NCBI RefSeq assembly: GCF_001514215.1
Contig: NZ_KQ948878.1
Span: forward strand, 1-64,000
Length of the DNA stretch: 64,000 nucleotides
Reading direction: 5' to 3'
Source of the DNA: Streptomyces bungoensis
Lineage (GTDB): Bacteria > Actinomycetota > Actinomycetes > Streptomycetales > Streptomycetaceae
In this document: in pieces, positions 17,310 through 24,841 of the stretch
How positions within the stretch are numbered: the stretch's first letter is position 1
How the letters are laid out: each line of letters starts with the position of its first letter
Program-made: the position numbers and the translations under genes
Notes under the pieces: generated by a model
Seen by the model: the letters and a program-made list of their open reading frames with translations, nothing else
Told to the model about the DNA's origin: nothing
Databases searched by the model: none

Positions 17310-20300
17310 ATGGGAGCGCGCGTGGAAGCGGACCGGGAGTTCTGGAGCCGGGTGCTGACCTCCGGCGGTGTCACCGCGGTGCCGCGGTGGACCGGGGAGC
17401 CGGCTCCGGGCGTGGCCGGGCACGAGGTGCCGGTGCCGGACGAGGTGGCGGCCGGGGTGCGGGACCTGGCGCGGCGCTGCGGCGTACCGGTCAGCGCCGC
17501 GCTGCTGGCCGCGCACGCCAAGGTGCTGGCCGCGCTGTCCGCCGAACCGGAGGTCGTGACCGGGTACGTGGCCGGGGAGCGGGGCGAGCCGCTGCCGTGC
17601 CGCCTGGTGGTGCCGGCCGGGTCCTGGACCGCGCTGGTGGCGGCCGCCGCCGCGGCCGAGGCGGAGCTGCTGGCCCACCGGGAGTTCCCCGTGGAGCCGT
17701 TGCGCCGGGAGCTGGGGCTGACGGAGCCCTCGTACGAGGTCGTGTTCGCACCCGAGGACGGGGAGGCGGCGGGGGACGCTGTGCTGCGGGTGTGCTGGTC
17801 CGACCGGGACGGGCGGTCGCGACTGCGGCTGCGGTACCGCACCGATGTGCTGGACGCCGCCTGCGCGGAGCGGATCGCCGGCTACCACCTGACGGCGCTC
17901 CGCCTGATGACGGCGGACCCGGACGCCGGGCACACCGGGCAGAGCCTGCTGTCGGCCGACGAGGTGCGCGAGCAGCTGGAGGGCCTGGCGGGTCCCCACC
18001 GGCCGCTGCCCGACGCGCGGGCGCACGAGCTGTTCGAGCAGCGGGTGCGGGAGCATCCCGACCGGGTGGCGGCCGTGCACGGCGCACGGCGGTGGACGTA
18101 CGGGGAGCTGAACGCGCGCGCGAACCGACTGGCGCGGGCGCTGCTGGCCCGCGGCCTGGGACGCGAGGACGTGGTCGCCGTGGTCACCGAACGCGGCCTC
18201 GACTGGCTGGCCGCGACGCTGGCGGTGTTCAAGGCGGGCGGCGCGTACCTGCCGGTCGAGCCGGGCTTCCCGGCGGGCCGCATCGCCGCGATGCTGGCCC
18301 GGGCCGGGTGCCGGCTGGTGGTGACCGAGTCCGGCAGCTCCCGGTCCCTCGACGAGGCCCTGGCCACGACGGCGGGCATCGAGAAGGTGCTGATCGAGGC
18401 GGCGTACGCGGAAGAGCACGGCGACGGCGATCCCGGCGTGCGGGTGGACGCGGAACAGCTCGCCTACATCTACTTCACGTCCGGCTCCACCGGTGAGCCG
18501 AAAGGGGCGATGTGCGAGCACGCGGGCATGCTCAACCATCTCCACGCCAAGATCGACGACCTGGGGATCGGCGAGGGGTGCGTGGTGGCGCAGACCGCGC
18601 CGCAGTGCTTCGACATCTCGCTGTGGCAGCTGGTGTCCGCGCTGCTCGTGGGCGGGCGGACGCTGCTGGTCGGCCAGGACGAGATCGTGGACGTGGAGCG
18701 GTTCGTGGACACCCTGGCGCAGGGCCGGGCCGCGGTGGCCCAGCTCGTGCCGTCCTATCTGGAGGTCGTGGTCTCGTACCTGGAGCAGCATCCGCGGGCC
18801 CTCGCGGATCTGCGGTGCGTGTCGGTCACCGGTGAGGCGCTGAAGCGGGAGCTGGTCCAGCGCTGGTTCGCCGTCCGGCCGGGCGTCCGGCTGGTCAACG
18901 CCTACGGGCTGACGGAGACCTCCGACGACACCAACCACGAGGTCATGGACGCGGTGCCCGAGCGGGTGCTGCTCGGGCGCGCGGTCAACAACGTGCGCGT
19001 CCTCGTCGTCGACGAGGACCTGTCGCTGGTGCCGCTGGGGGCGCCGGGGCTGATCGCCTTCTCGGGCGTGTGCGTGGGCCGGGGGTACGTCAACGATCCC
19101 GAGCGGACCCGTGAGGCGTACCGGCAGGACCCGTACCGGCCGGGCGAGCGGCTCTATCTCGGGGGCGACTGGGGGCGCTGGCATCCCGGCGGGAAGCTGG
19201 AGTTCCTGGGCCGCCGGGACAACCAGGTCAAGATCCGCGGCTTCCGCATCGAGATCGGCGAGATCGAGAACGCCCTGCTGCGGGTGGCGGGCGTGCGCGA
19301 CGGCGCGGTGGTCGTGGCGGAGCTGGCCGGGCAGAGCAAGCACCTGATCGCGTTCTACACGGGCCGGCGGATCGAGGAGCGCGCGCTGCGCGAGGAGTTG
19401 GGGGCGGTGCTGCCCGGCTACATGGTCCCCTCGGCCTTCCACTGGGAGTCCGCCCTGCCGCTGACCGGCAACGGCAAGATCGACCGGAAGGCGCTCGCCG
19501 CGTCGGCACGGCGGACCGGGGCGCAGGCGCCGGTGTCCGGCGACCGGGGCCCGCTCAGCCCGGCCGAGCGGAAGCTGGCGGCCGCCTGGGCCGGGCTGCT
19601 GGGCGTTCCCGAGCACGGGATCGGCCGCGGGGACGACTTCTTCGCCCTGGGCGGCACGTCGCTGACGGCGGTCAAGCTCACCCTCGCGCTCGACCGCGCG
19701 GTGTCCCTCAAGGACATCACCCGGCACCCGGTCCTCGCCGACCTGGCCGCGCTGCTCGACGGCGCCGCCGGGCAGCGCGCGGAGCTGCTCCAGCCGCTGT
19801 CGGACGCGGGCGGGGCGGGGCAGGGCGTGCTGGTGTGCTTCCCGTACGCGGGCGGCAACGCCGTCAACTACCGGCCGATGGCCGCCGCGCTGGCGGACAG
19901 CGGCACGGCGGTCCTCGCCGTCGATCTGCCCGGTCACGACCTGGCCGCCTCCCCCGAGCCGTTCGCGCCGATCGAGCAGGTGGCGGAGCGGGTCGCGCAG
20001 GAGATCGCCGCGCGCGGGCTGACCCGGGTGATGCTGTGGGGCCACTCCTCGGGCGCCGCGCCGGCCCTGGAGACGGCCCGGCGACTCGAGGAGCGCGGTG
20101 TGGAGGTGGCGCGGGTGTTCCTCGGCGCGCAACTGCTCGGCACCGCGGGCGAACGGCACGCCGCCGCCGGCGAGCTGACCGCCCGCAGCGACGCCGAGAT
20201 CGCCGCTCGGCTGACCGCGGACAGCGGATACACCGAACTCGCCGAGCTGAACGCGCGCCATGCCGAGCACATCGGCGCCGCCTACCGGCACGACTGCGTG

Positions 20301-20555
20301 GCCGCGCACCGCTGGTTCTGCCGCGCCCTGGAGACTCCCCCGGCGGCGAAGCTGTCCGCACCGGTCACGGTGGTCGTCGCCGCCGACGACCCGCACACGG
20401 CCGGCCACGCCGACCGCCACCGCGACTGGCTGCTGCTCGCCGAGCACGTGGAACTGCACGAACTCACCGACGGCGGCCACTACTTCACCCGGACCCGGCC
20501 GGACGCGGCCGCACGCGCCGTGCTGGGTGCCGTGGCACCGGTCGCGTCCTCCTGA
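17310..20555 (+). CDS. NRPS: truncated C-like region, A, T, thioesterase
   Basis: 1081-residue cytoplasmic synthetase. Residues 1-225 resemble only the C-terminal half of a condensation domain (FWSRVL start, late RLRYRTDVLD) and lack HHxxxDG, so are probably not catalytic. The A domain (about 235-730) has A3 FTSGSTGEPKG, A5 NAYGLTETS, A8 QVKIRGFRIEIGEIE and the catalytic Lys723 in GNGKIDRK. Manual alignment to GrsA gives specificity residues D435, I436, W439, Q478, V506, G508, A531, D539, D540, K723; the two late Asp residues suit a basic side chain (inference). T domain: GGTS with Ser784. Thioesterase (835-1081): GHSSG nucleophile Ser913, an Asp near 1026 and His1057. No MbtH gene is nearby. 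Probably charges both its own T domain and that of the preceding membrane protein. Confidence 0.92.
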   Translation: MGARVEADREFWSRVLTSGGVTAVPRWTGEPAPGVAGHEVPVPDEVAAGVRDLARRCGVPVSAALLAAHAKVLAALSAEPEVVTGYVAGERGEPLPCRLVVPAGSWTALVAAAAAAEAELLAHREFPVEPLRRELGLTEPSYEVVFAPEDGEAAGDAVLRVCWSDRDGRSRLRLRYRTDVLDAACAERIAGYHLTALRLMTADPDAGHTGQSLLSADEVREQLEGLAGPHRPLPDARAHELFEQRVREHPDRVAAVHGARRWTYGELNARANRLARALLARGLGREDVVAVVTERGLDWLAATLAVFKAGGAYLPVEPGFPAGRIAAMLARAGCRLVVTESGSSRSLDEALATTAGIEKVLIEAAYAEEHGDGDPGVRVDAEQLAYIYFTSGSTGEPKGAMCEHAGMLNHLHAKIDDLGIGEGCVVAQTAPQCFDISLWQLVSALLVGGRTLLVGQDEIVDVERFVDTLAQGRAAVAQLVPSYLEVVVSYLEQHPRALADLRCVSVTGEALKRELVQRWFAVRPGVRLVNAYGLTETSDDTNHEVMDAVPERVLLGRAVNNVRVLVVDEDLSLVPLGAPGLIAFSGVCVGRGYVNDPERTREAYRQDPYRPGERLYLGGDWGRWHPGGKLEFLGRRDNQVKIRGFRIEIGEIENALLRVAGVRDGAVVVAELAGQSKHLIAFYTGRRIEERALREELGAVLPGYMVPSAFHWESALPLTGNGKIDRKALAASARRTGAQAPVSGDRGPLSPAERKLAAAWAGLLGVPEHGIGRGDDFFALGGTSLTAVKLTLALDRAVSLKDITRHPVLADLAALLDGAAGQRAELLQPLSDAGGAGQGVLVCFPYAGGNAVNYRPMAAALADSGTAVLAVDLPGHDLAASPEPFAPIEQVAERVAQEIAARGLTRVMLWGHSSGAAPALETARRLEERGVEVARVFLGAQLLGTAGERHAAAGELTARSDAEIAARLTADSGYTELAELNARHAEHIGAAYRHDCVAAHRWFCRALETPPAAKLSAPVTVVVAADDPHTAGHADRHRDWLLLAEHVELHELTDGGHYFTRTRPDAAARAVLGAVAPVASS

Positions 20556-20608
20556 TCGTTCACCCCCTCGCTCAACCTCGCGCACCACTTCCCGAAGGGA
20601 GAACCGAG

Positions 20609-21613
20609 ATGCCGTCCTCACCCGTGGCAGCAGCCCTCGACGTGGAGCTGCGGCCCGACCGGCCCGCGGTCCTGCACGTCGAGCCCCCAGGCGACCCGGC
20701 GAGCTGGGCGGCCGCACACCGCGAGTCGCTGCGGGCCCAGGTCACCGAGCACGGGGCGCTGCTGGTCCGCGGCCTGGACCTGCGGGAGACCTCCCGGGCC
20801 GGTGCCGTCTTCGACCGGCTGGCCGGTGAACTCATGCCCGAGCGCGAGGCGTTCGCCCCCCGTGAGGCGTACGGTCCCGGCCTGTACGGCTCCACGCCCT
20901 GGCCGGCGAACCAGCCGATGTGCATGCACCACGAGCTGAGCTACGCGCTGGAGGTGCCCGGGCTGCTGCTGTTCGCGTGCCTGACCGCGCCCGGCGAGGG
21001 CGGGACGACCGCGGTGGCCGACGCGGAGGAGGTGCTGCGGGCGCTGCCCGCCGCGATGGTGGAGCGGTTCGAGCGGGAGGGCTGGCTGCTGACCCGCACC
21101 TACAACGACGAGATCGGGGCGTCCCTGACGGAGTCGTTCGGCACCGACGACCGCGCGGAGATCGAGCGCTACTGCCGGGCCCACGCCATCGACTTCACCT
21201 GGCTGGCAGACGGTTCGCTGCGCACCGAGCAGCGCCGCGGCGCCGTGGTGCGCCACCCGCTCACGGGCCGGCGCTGCTGGTTCAACCAGATCGCCTTCCT
21301 CAACGAGTGGACGCTCGACCCGGAGGTGCGCGCGTACATGGTGGACGTCTACGGCGAGGAGGGGCTGCCGTTCAACACCCGCTACGGCGACGGCAGCCCG
21401 ATCGGCGAGGAGGTGGTCCAGCTGCTGAACACCACCTACGAGGAGCACACCCGGCGCGAGCCGTGGCAGGCCGGCGACCTGATGCTCGTCGACAACATCC
21501 GCACCGCGCACAGCAGGGAGCCCTTCGGCGGCGAGCGGCACATCCTGGTCGGCATGGCGGAGCCCCACCGCCTGGCGGACTCCGCCCCGATGCCGGAGGC
21601 GAGCCGGCGATGA
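20609..21613 (+). CDS. Fe(II)/2-oxoglutarate oxygenase, TauD/SyrP-like
   Basis: 334-residue non-heme iron oxygenase of the TauD/clavaminate-synthase group. The iron site reads His107-x-Glu109 (MHHELSY) with distal His301 (DNIRTAHSREPF); Arg310 (GGERH) should bind 2-oxoglutarate. HxE instead of HxD is typical of clavaminate synthase and of SyrP-type enzymes that hydroxylate carrier-bound amino acids. FNQIAFLNEW and the GDLMLVDN strand support the fold. Start ATG 20609 follows GGGAGAACCGAG. The gene is 53 bases after the NRPS and overlaps the SbnB-like gene by four bases, so it belongs to the operon. Predicted role: hydroxylation (or desaturation/cyclisation) of the diamino acid or the assembled peptide. 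Confidence 0.88.
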   Translation: MPSSPVAAALDVELRPDRPAVLHVEPPGDPASWAAAHRESLRAQVTEHGALLVRGLDLRETSRAGAVFDRLAGELMPEREAFAPREAYGPGLYGSTPWPANQPMCMHHELSYALEVPGLLLFACLTAPGEGGTTAVADAEEVLRALPAAMVERFEREGWLLTRTYNDEIGASLTESFGTDDRAEIERYCRAHAIDFTWLADGSLRTEQRRGAVVRHPLTGRRCWFNQIAFLNEWTLDPEVRAYMVDVYGEEGLPFNTRYGDGSPIGEEVVQLLNTTYEEHTRREPWQAGDLMLVDNIRTAHSREPFGGERHILVGMAEPHRLADSAPMPEASRR

Positions 21614-22680
21614 ACCCTTCGTCGTCCGCCCCCGCCCGGCCGGCCGCGCGTCCCCCGGCCGACGTGCCGACGTTCGCGGTGATCTCCGGCGCCCAGGTGC
21701 AGCAGCTGCTCAGCGGGCGCGAGAAGCAGATCGTGGAGCTGGTCGAGGCCACGTACCGGCTGCACGGTGCCGGGGACTCGGTCAACCCGCCGTCGTACTT
21801 CCTGCGCTTCCCCGACCGTCCCACCGCGCGGATCATCGCGCTGCCGGCCTCCGTCGGCGGGTCGGTGCACGTGGACGGCCTGAAGTGGATCTCCAGTTTC
21901 CCGGACAACGTGCGCTCCGGGCTGCCGAGGGCCTCCGCGGTCCTCATCCTCAACGACCCCGCCACGGGCTACCCGTTCGCCTGCCTGGAGAGCTCGGTCA
22001 TCAGCGCCACCAGGACCGCGGCGTCCGCCGCGCTGGCCGCCGACTGGCTCAGCCGCGGCCGGACCCGCCCGACCCGGGTCGGGTTCTTCGGCACCGGACT
22101 GATCGCCCGCTACATCCACACCTTCCTGGCGGGCACCGGCTGGTCGTTCGACACGATCGGCGTGCACGACCTGTCCGCCGACAGCACCGGCGGCTTCTGC
22201 GGCTACCTGCGGCAGGCGGGAACCACGGCGCGGGTCGTCGTGCACGACGACGCCGAGGACCTCGTGCGCTCCAGCGACCTGGTGGTGTTCGCCACCATCG
22301 CCGGTGAACCGCATGTCACGGAGCCGGCCTGGTTCACCCACAATCCGCTGGTCCTGCACGTCTCCCTGCGCGACCTCGCCCCCGAGGTCCTGCTGGCGTC
22401 GGCCAACTTCGTCGACGACGTCGAGCACTGCCTGAAGGCCGACACCTCCCCGCATCTGGTCGAACAGCGCACCGGCAACCGGGACTTCCTGAACGGCACG
22501 CTCAACGACGTGATGCTCGGCAGGGCCGCGCCCCCGGTCGACCTTCCGGTGATCTTCTCCCCCTTCGGACTCGGCGTCCTCGATCTCGCGGTCGGCAAGT
22601 ACGTCTACGACGAAGCAGCATCGGCGGGCGACCTCCGCCTCATCGACGACTTCTTCCACGAACTGCGCCGCTACGGCTGA
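21610..22680 (+). CDS. 2,3-diaminopropionate biosynthesis dehydrogenase, SbnB family
   Basis: 356-residue member of the ornithine cyclodeaminase/mu-crystallin family. SbnB oxidises N-(1-amino-1-carboxy-2-ethyl)-glutamate with NAD, releasing 2-oxoglutarate and L-2,3-diaminopropionate. Visible are PPSYFLRFPDRPTARIIALPA, HVDGLKWISSFPDN (substrate region), the Rossmann motif GFFGTGLIARYI and the SbnB-like ending IFSPFGLGVLDLAVGKYVY. Pairing with an SbnA-like neighbour separates it from true ornithine cyclodeaminases. Its ATG overlaps the oxygenase stop (ATGA), implying coupled translation, and the SbnA-like gene follows after 35 bases. Confidence 0.9.
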   Translation: MNPSSSAPARPAARPPADVPTFAVISGAQVQQLLSGREKQIVELVEATYRLHGAGDSVNPPSYFLRFPDRPTARIIALPASVGGSVHVDGLKWISSFPDNVRSGLPRASAVLILNDPATGYPFACLESSVISATRTAASAALAADWLSRGRTRPTRVGFFGTGLIARYIHTFLAGTGWSFDTIGVHDLSADSTGGFCGYLRQAGTTARVVVHDDAEDLVRSSDLVVFATIAGEPHVTEPAWFTHNPLVLHVSLRDLAPEVLLASANFVDDVEHCLKADTSPHLVEQRTGNRDFLNGTLNDVMLGRAAPPVDLPVIFSPFGLGVLDLAVGKYVYDEAASAGDLRLIDDFFHELRRYG

Positions 22681-22715
22681 GGCCACAGCCCCGGCCCTGG
22701 CACCAGGAGGCCCAC

Positions 22716-23741
22716 GTGCCCGTCATCTCAGCTCCCCATGAGTTCAACGAAGAACGGCTCTTCGTCGACCTGGAGTCGATCGTCGGACAGCCCTTGTATC
22801 TGAAGTGCGAGGGCTTCAACTTCGCCGGCTCCATCAAGCTGAAGGCCGCGAACGAGATGGTGGAGAGCGCCGAACGGGACGGAGTCCTGAGGCCGGACTC
22901 CGTCCTCGTCGAGTCCTCCTCCGGGAACCTGGGCGTGGCGCTCAGCATGATCGCCGCGAGCAAGGGCTACCGGTTCCTGTGCATTACGGACGCCCGGTGC
23001 AACCTGTCGACAAGGCTCCTGATGGAGGCGCTGGGCAGCCAGGTGCACGTCGTGGCCGACCTCGACGCGAACAACGGGTTCCTGGGCACGCGGATCGCGT
23101 ACGTCCGCGAGCTGTGCGCCTCCGACGACCGGTACGTGTGGCTCAGCCAGTACACGAACCCGGGCAACTGGCGGGCGCACCACCGCACGACGGCACCGGA
23201 GATCGCCGCCGACTTCCCGCAGCTGGACGTGCTGTTCGTCGGGGCGGGCACCGCCGGCACCCTGATGGGCTGCGCGCGCTACTTCCGCACCTGGCACCGG
23301 CCGGTGCACATCGTCGCCGTGGACGCCGTGGGCTCGGTGGCCTTCGGCGGGGAACCGGGCCGCCGGATGATCCCCGGGCTGGGCATGAGCATGCGCCCGC
23401 CGCTGCTGGACGAGTCCTACGTGGACGAGGTGATCCTGGTGGAGGAGGCGGACACCATCCGTACCTGCCACCGCCTGGCCCGCCGCGGCTTCCTGTTCGG
23501 CGGCTCCACCGGGACGGTCGTCAGCGGCGCGGCCGAATGGCTGGCGCGGCACGGCGCGCGCGACCTGACGGCGGTGGCCATCGCCCCCGACCTCGGTGAG
23601 CGCTACCTCGACACCATCTACCAGACCAACTGGCTGCAGGACCTGTACGGCGATCTCGTCCTCGACGACGAGCGGATGAGCACCGCCGCCCGCACGGACG
23701 AGGCCGCCACCCGCACGCCGGACCGGCAGCGGCGTGCGTGA
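22716..23741 (+). CDS. 2,3-diaminopropionate biosynthesis PLP enzyme, SbnA family
   Basis: 341-residue cysteine-synthase-fold enzyme. SbnA joins O-phospho-L-serine and L-glutamate to give the intermediate that SbnB oxidises. PLP lysine is Lys41 in NFAGSIKLKAA; the substrate loop is ESSSGNLG (66-73) and the phosphate-binding region GAGTAGTLMG. SIK in place of the SxKDR of cysteine synthases and the SbnA-like C-terminus (NTGRR-less, ending YQTNWLQDLYGD) fit the Dap branch. The GTG at 22716 has CAGGAGG upstream. Last gene of the operon; its stop is only 8 bases from the convergent lipoprotein stop at 23750. Inference: makes the monomer for the NRPS at 17310. Confidence 0.9.
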   Translation: MPVISAPHEFNEERLFVDLESIVGQPLYLKCEGFNFAGSIKLKAANEMVESAERDGVLRPDSVLVESSSGNLGVALSMIAASKGYRFLCITDARCNLSTRLLMEALGSQVHVVADLDANNGFLGTRIAYVRELCASDDRYVWLSQYTNPGNWRAHHRTTAPEIAADFPQLDVLFVGAGTAGTLMGCARYFRTWHRPVHIVAVDAVGSVAFGGEPGRRMIPGLGMSMRPPLLDESYVDEVILVEEADTIRTCHRLARRGFLFGGSTGTVVSGAAEWLARHGARDLTAVAIAPDLGERYLDTIYQTNWLQDLYGDLVLDDERMSTAARTDEAATRTPDRQRRA

Positions 23742-23749
23742 CGGCCGGG

Positions 23750-24841
23750 TCAGGGCCTGCCGGCGTCCAGCCCGGCCCTGTCGCAGGCCGGCCGGACGGC
23801 GCGGGTGCAGATCTGGGCGACGGTGTACACGCCGTCCTTGACCAGGGTCTGCCGGACGGTGGCGGCCGTCACCTCCCGCGGGGTGAGCAGGCGCGCGGGG
23901 ATGTGCCGGGTGGTGGGGCTGTCGACCGTCGTCGTGGCGGCGCCGCCCGGGCGCCCGCCGCGCGCGAGGGCGACGGCCATCTCGGCGGCCGCGGCGGCTT
24001 CCAGCCGGAACGGTTTGTAGACCGTCATGGTCTGCTCGCCCTTGACGATGCGCTGTACGGCCTCCAGGTCGGCGTCCTGGCCGGTGACGGGCGGCAGTCT
24101 GCGGACGCCGGCGCTCTTGAGGGCGGAGACGACGCCCGCGGCGATGGCGTCGTTGGCCGCCAGGGCGCCGTCGATCCCCCGCGGGCCCAGCGCCGCTATG
24201 GCGGCGGCCATGGCGGCGTGCGCGTTGTCGGTGCTCCAGCCCGGGGTGTCGTAGGACCGGGCGATCCTCACCCGGCCGGTGAGGACGGACAGCGCGCCCT
24301 GCCGGAACCAGGCCGCGTTGGGGTCGCCGAGGTCGCCGTTCATCATGACGATCCGCCCCCCGCGCGCCCGGTCGCCCATGGCGGTGAGCAGGGCCCTGCC
24401 CTGGAGCCGCCCGACCTGGCCGCCGTCGAAGCTGACGAAGCCCGAGACCGGGCCCTCGGCGAGCCGGTCGTAGGCGACGACGGGCACCCCCGACCGGTGC
24501 GCGTCCCGGATGGAGGAGCGCAGCGCCCTGGTGTCGGCGGCGTCCAGGACGATCACCTTCACCCCCTTGGTGATCATCGAGGTCATCTGCTGCCGCTGCC
24601 GTGCCGGGTCGTCGTCGGCGTTGGCGTACTCCACGGCGCAGCGGGGGCACAGCTCCTTCACCCGCTTCTCGATCAGCGGTCTGTCGGCGTGCTCCCAGCG
24701 GGGCAGGATCCGGCTCGGGAGCAGCACGCCGACGGTGAAGCTGTCCGCGCCGGTCCGTTCGGTGCCGGCGCAGGCGGCCGCGGGCAGCGCCATGAGCCCG
24801 GCGGCGAGCGCGGCGAGGAGGTGGCGTGTACGGCGTCTCAT
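23750..24841 (-). CDS. sugar-type periplasmic-binding lipoprotein (copy 1)
   Basis: 363-residue substrate-binding protein of the LacI/ribose-xylose group. The signal peptide ends LPAAAC (lipobox Cys). The two-lobed fold is seen as VGVLLPSRILPRWE, MITKGVKVIVLDAAD, VPVVAYDRLAEGPV, GALAANDAIAAGVV and PPVTGQDADLEAV. A CxxC lies at ELCPRCAVEY and further cysteines near the C-terminus (QICTRAVRPACDRAGL), shared with copy 2 at 27675. It overlaps the upstream phosphatase gene (ATGA at 24838-24841), which is unusual for a solute-binding protein and suggests that sensing outside is tied to the phosphatase. There is no ABC permease on this strand. Confidence 0.88.
   Translation of the reverse strand: MRRRTRHLLAALAAGLMALPAAACAGTERTGADSFTVGVLLPSRILPRWEHADRPLIEKRVKELCPRCAVEYANADDDPARQRQQMTSMITKGVKVIVLDAADTRALRSSIRDAHRSGVPVVAYDRLAEGPVSGFVSFDGGQVGRLQGRALLTAMGDRARGGRIVMMNGDLGDPNAAWFRQGALSVLTGRVRIARSYDTPGWSTDNAHAAMAAAIAALGPRGIDGALAANDAIAAGVVSALKSAGVRRLPPVTGQDADLEAVQRIVKGEQTMTVYKPFRLEAAAAAEMAVALARGGRPGGAATTTVDSPTTRHIPARLLTPREVTAATVRQTLVKDGVYTVAQICTRAVRPACDRAGLDAGRP

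Noticed and set aside
14705..20717. Very long minus-strand frames opposite the Pls-like and NRPS genes
   Set aside because: Composition is Arg/Pro/His/Gly-rich with no domains, and they lie exactly antisense to strongly supported genes; they are GC-driven shadows.
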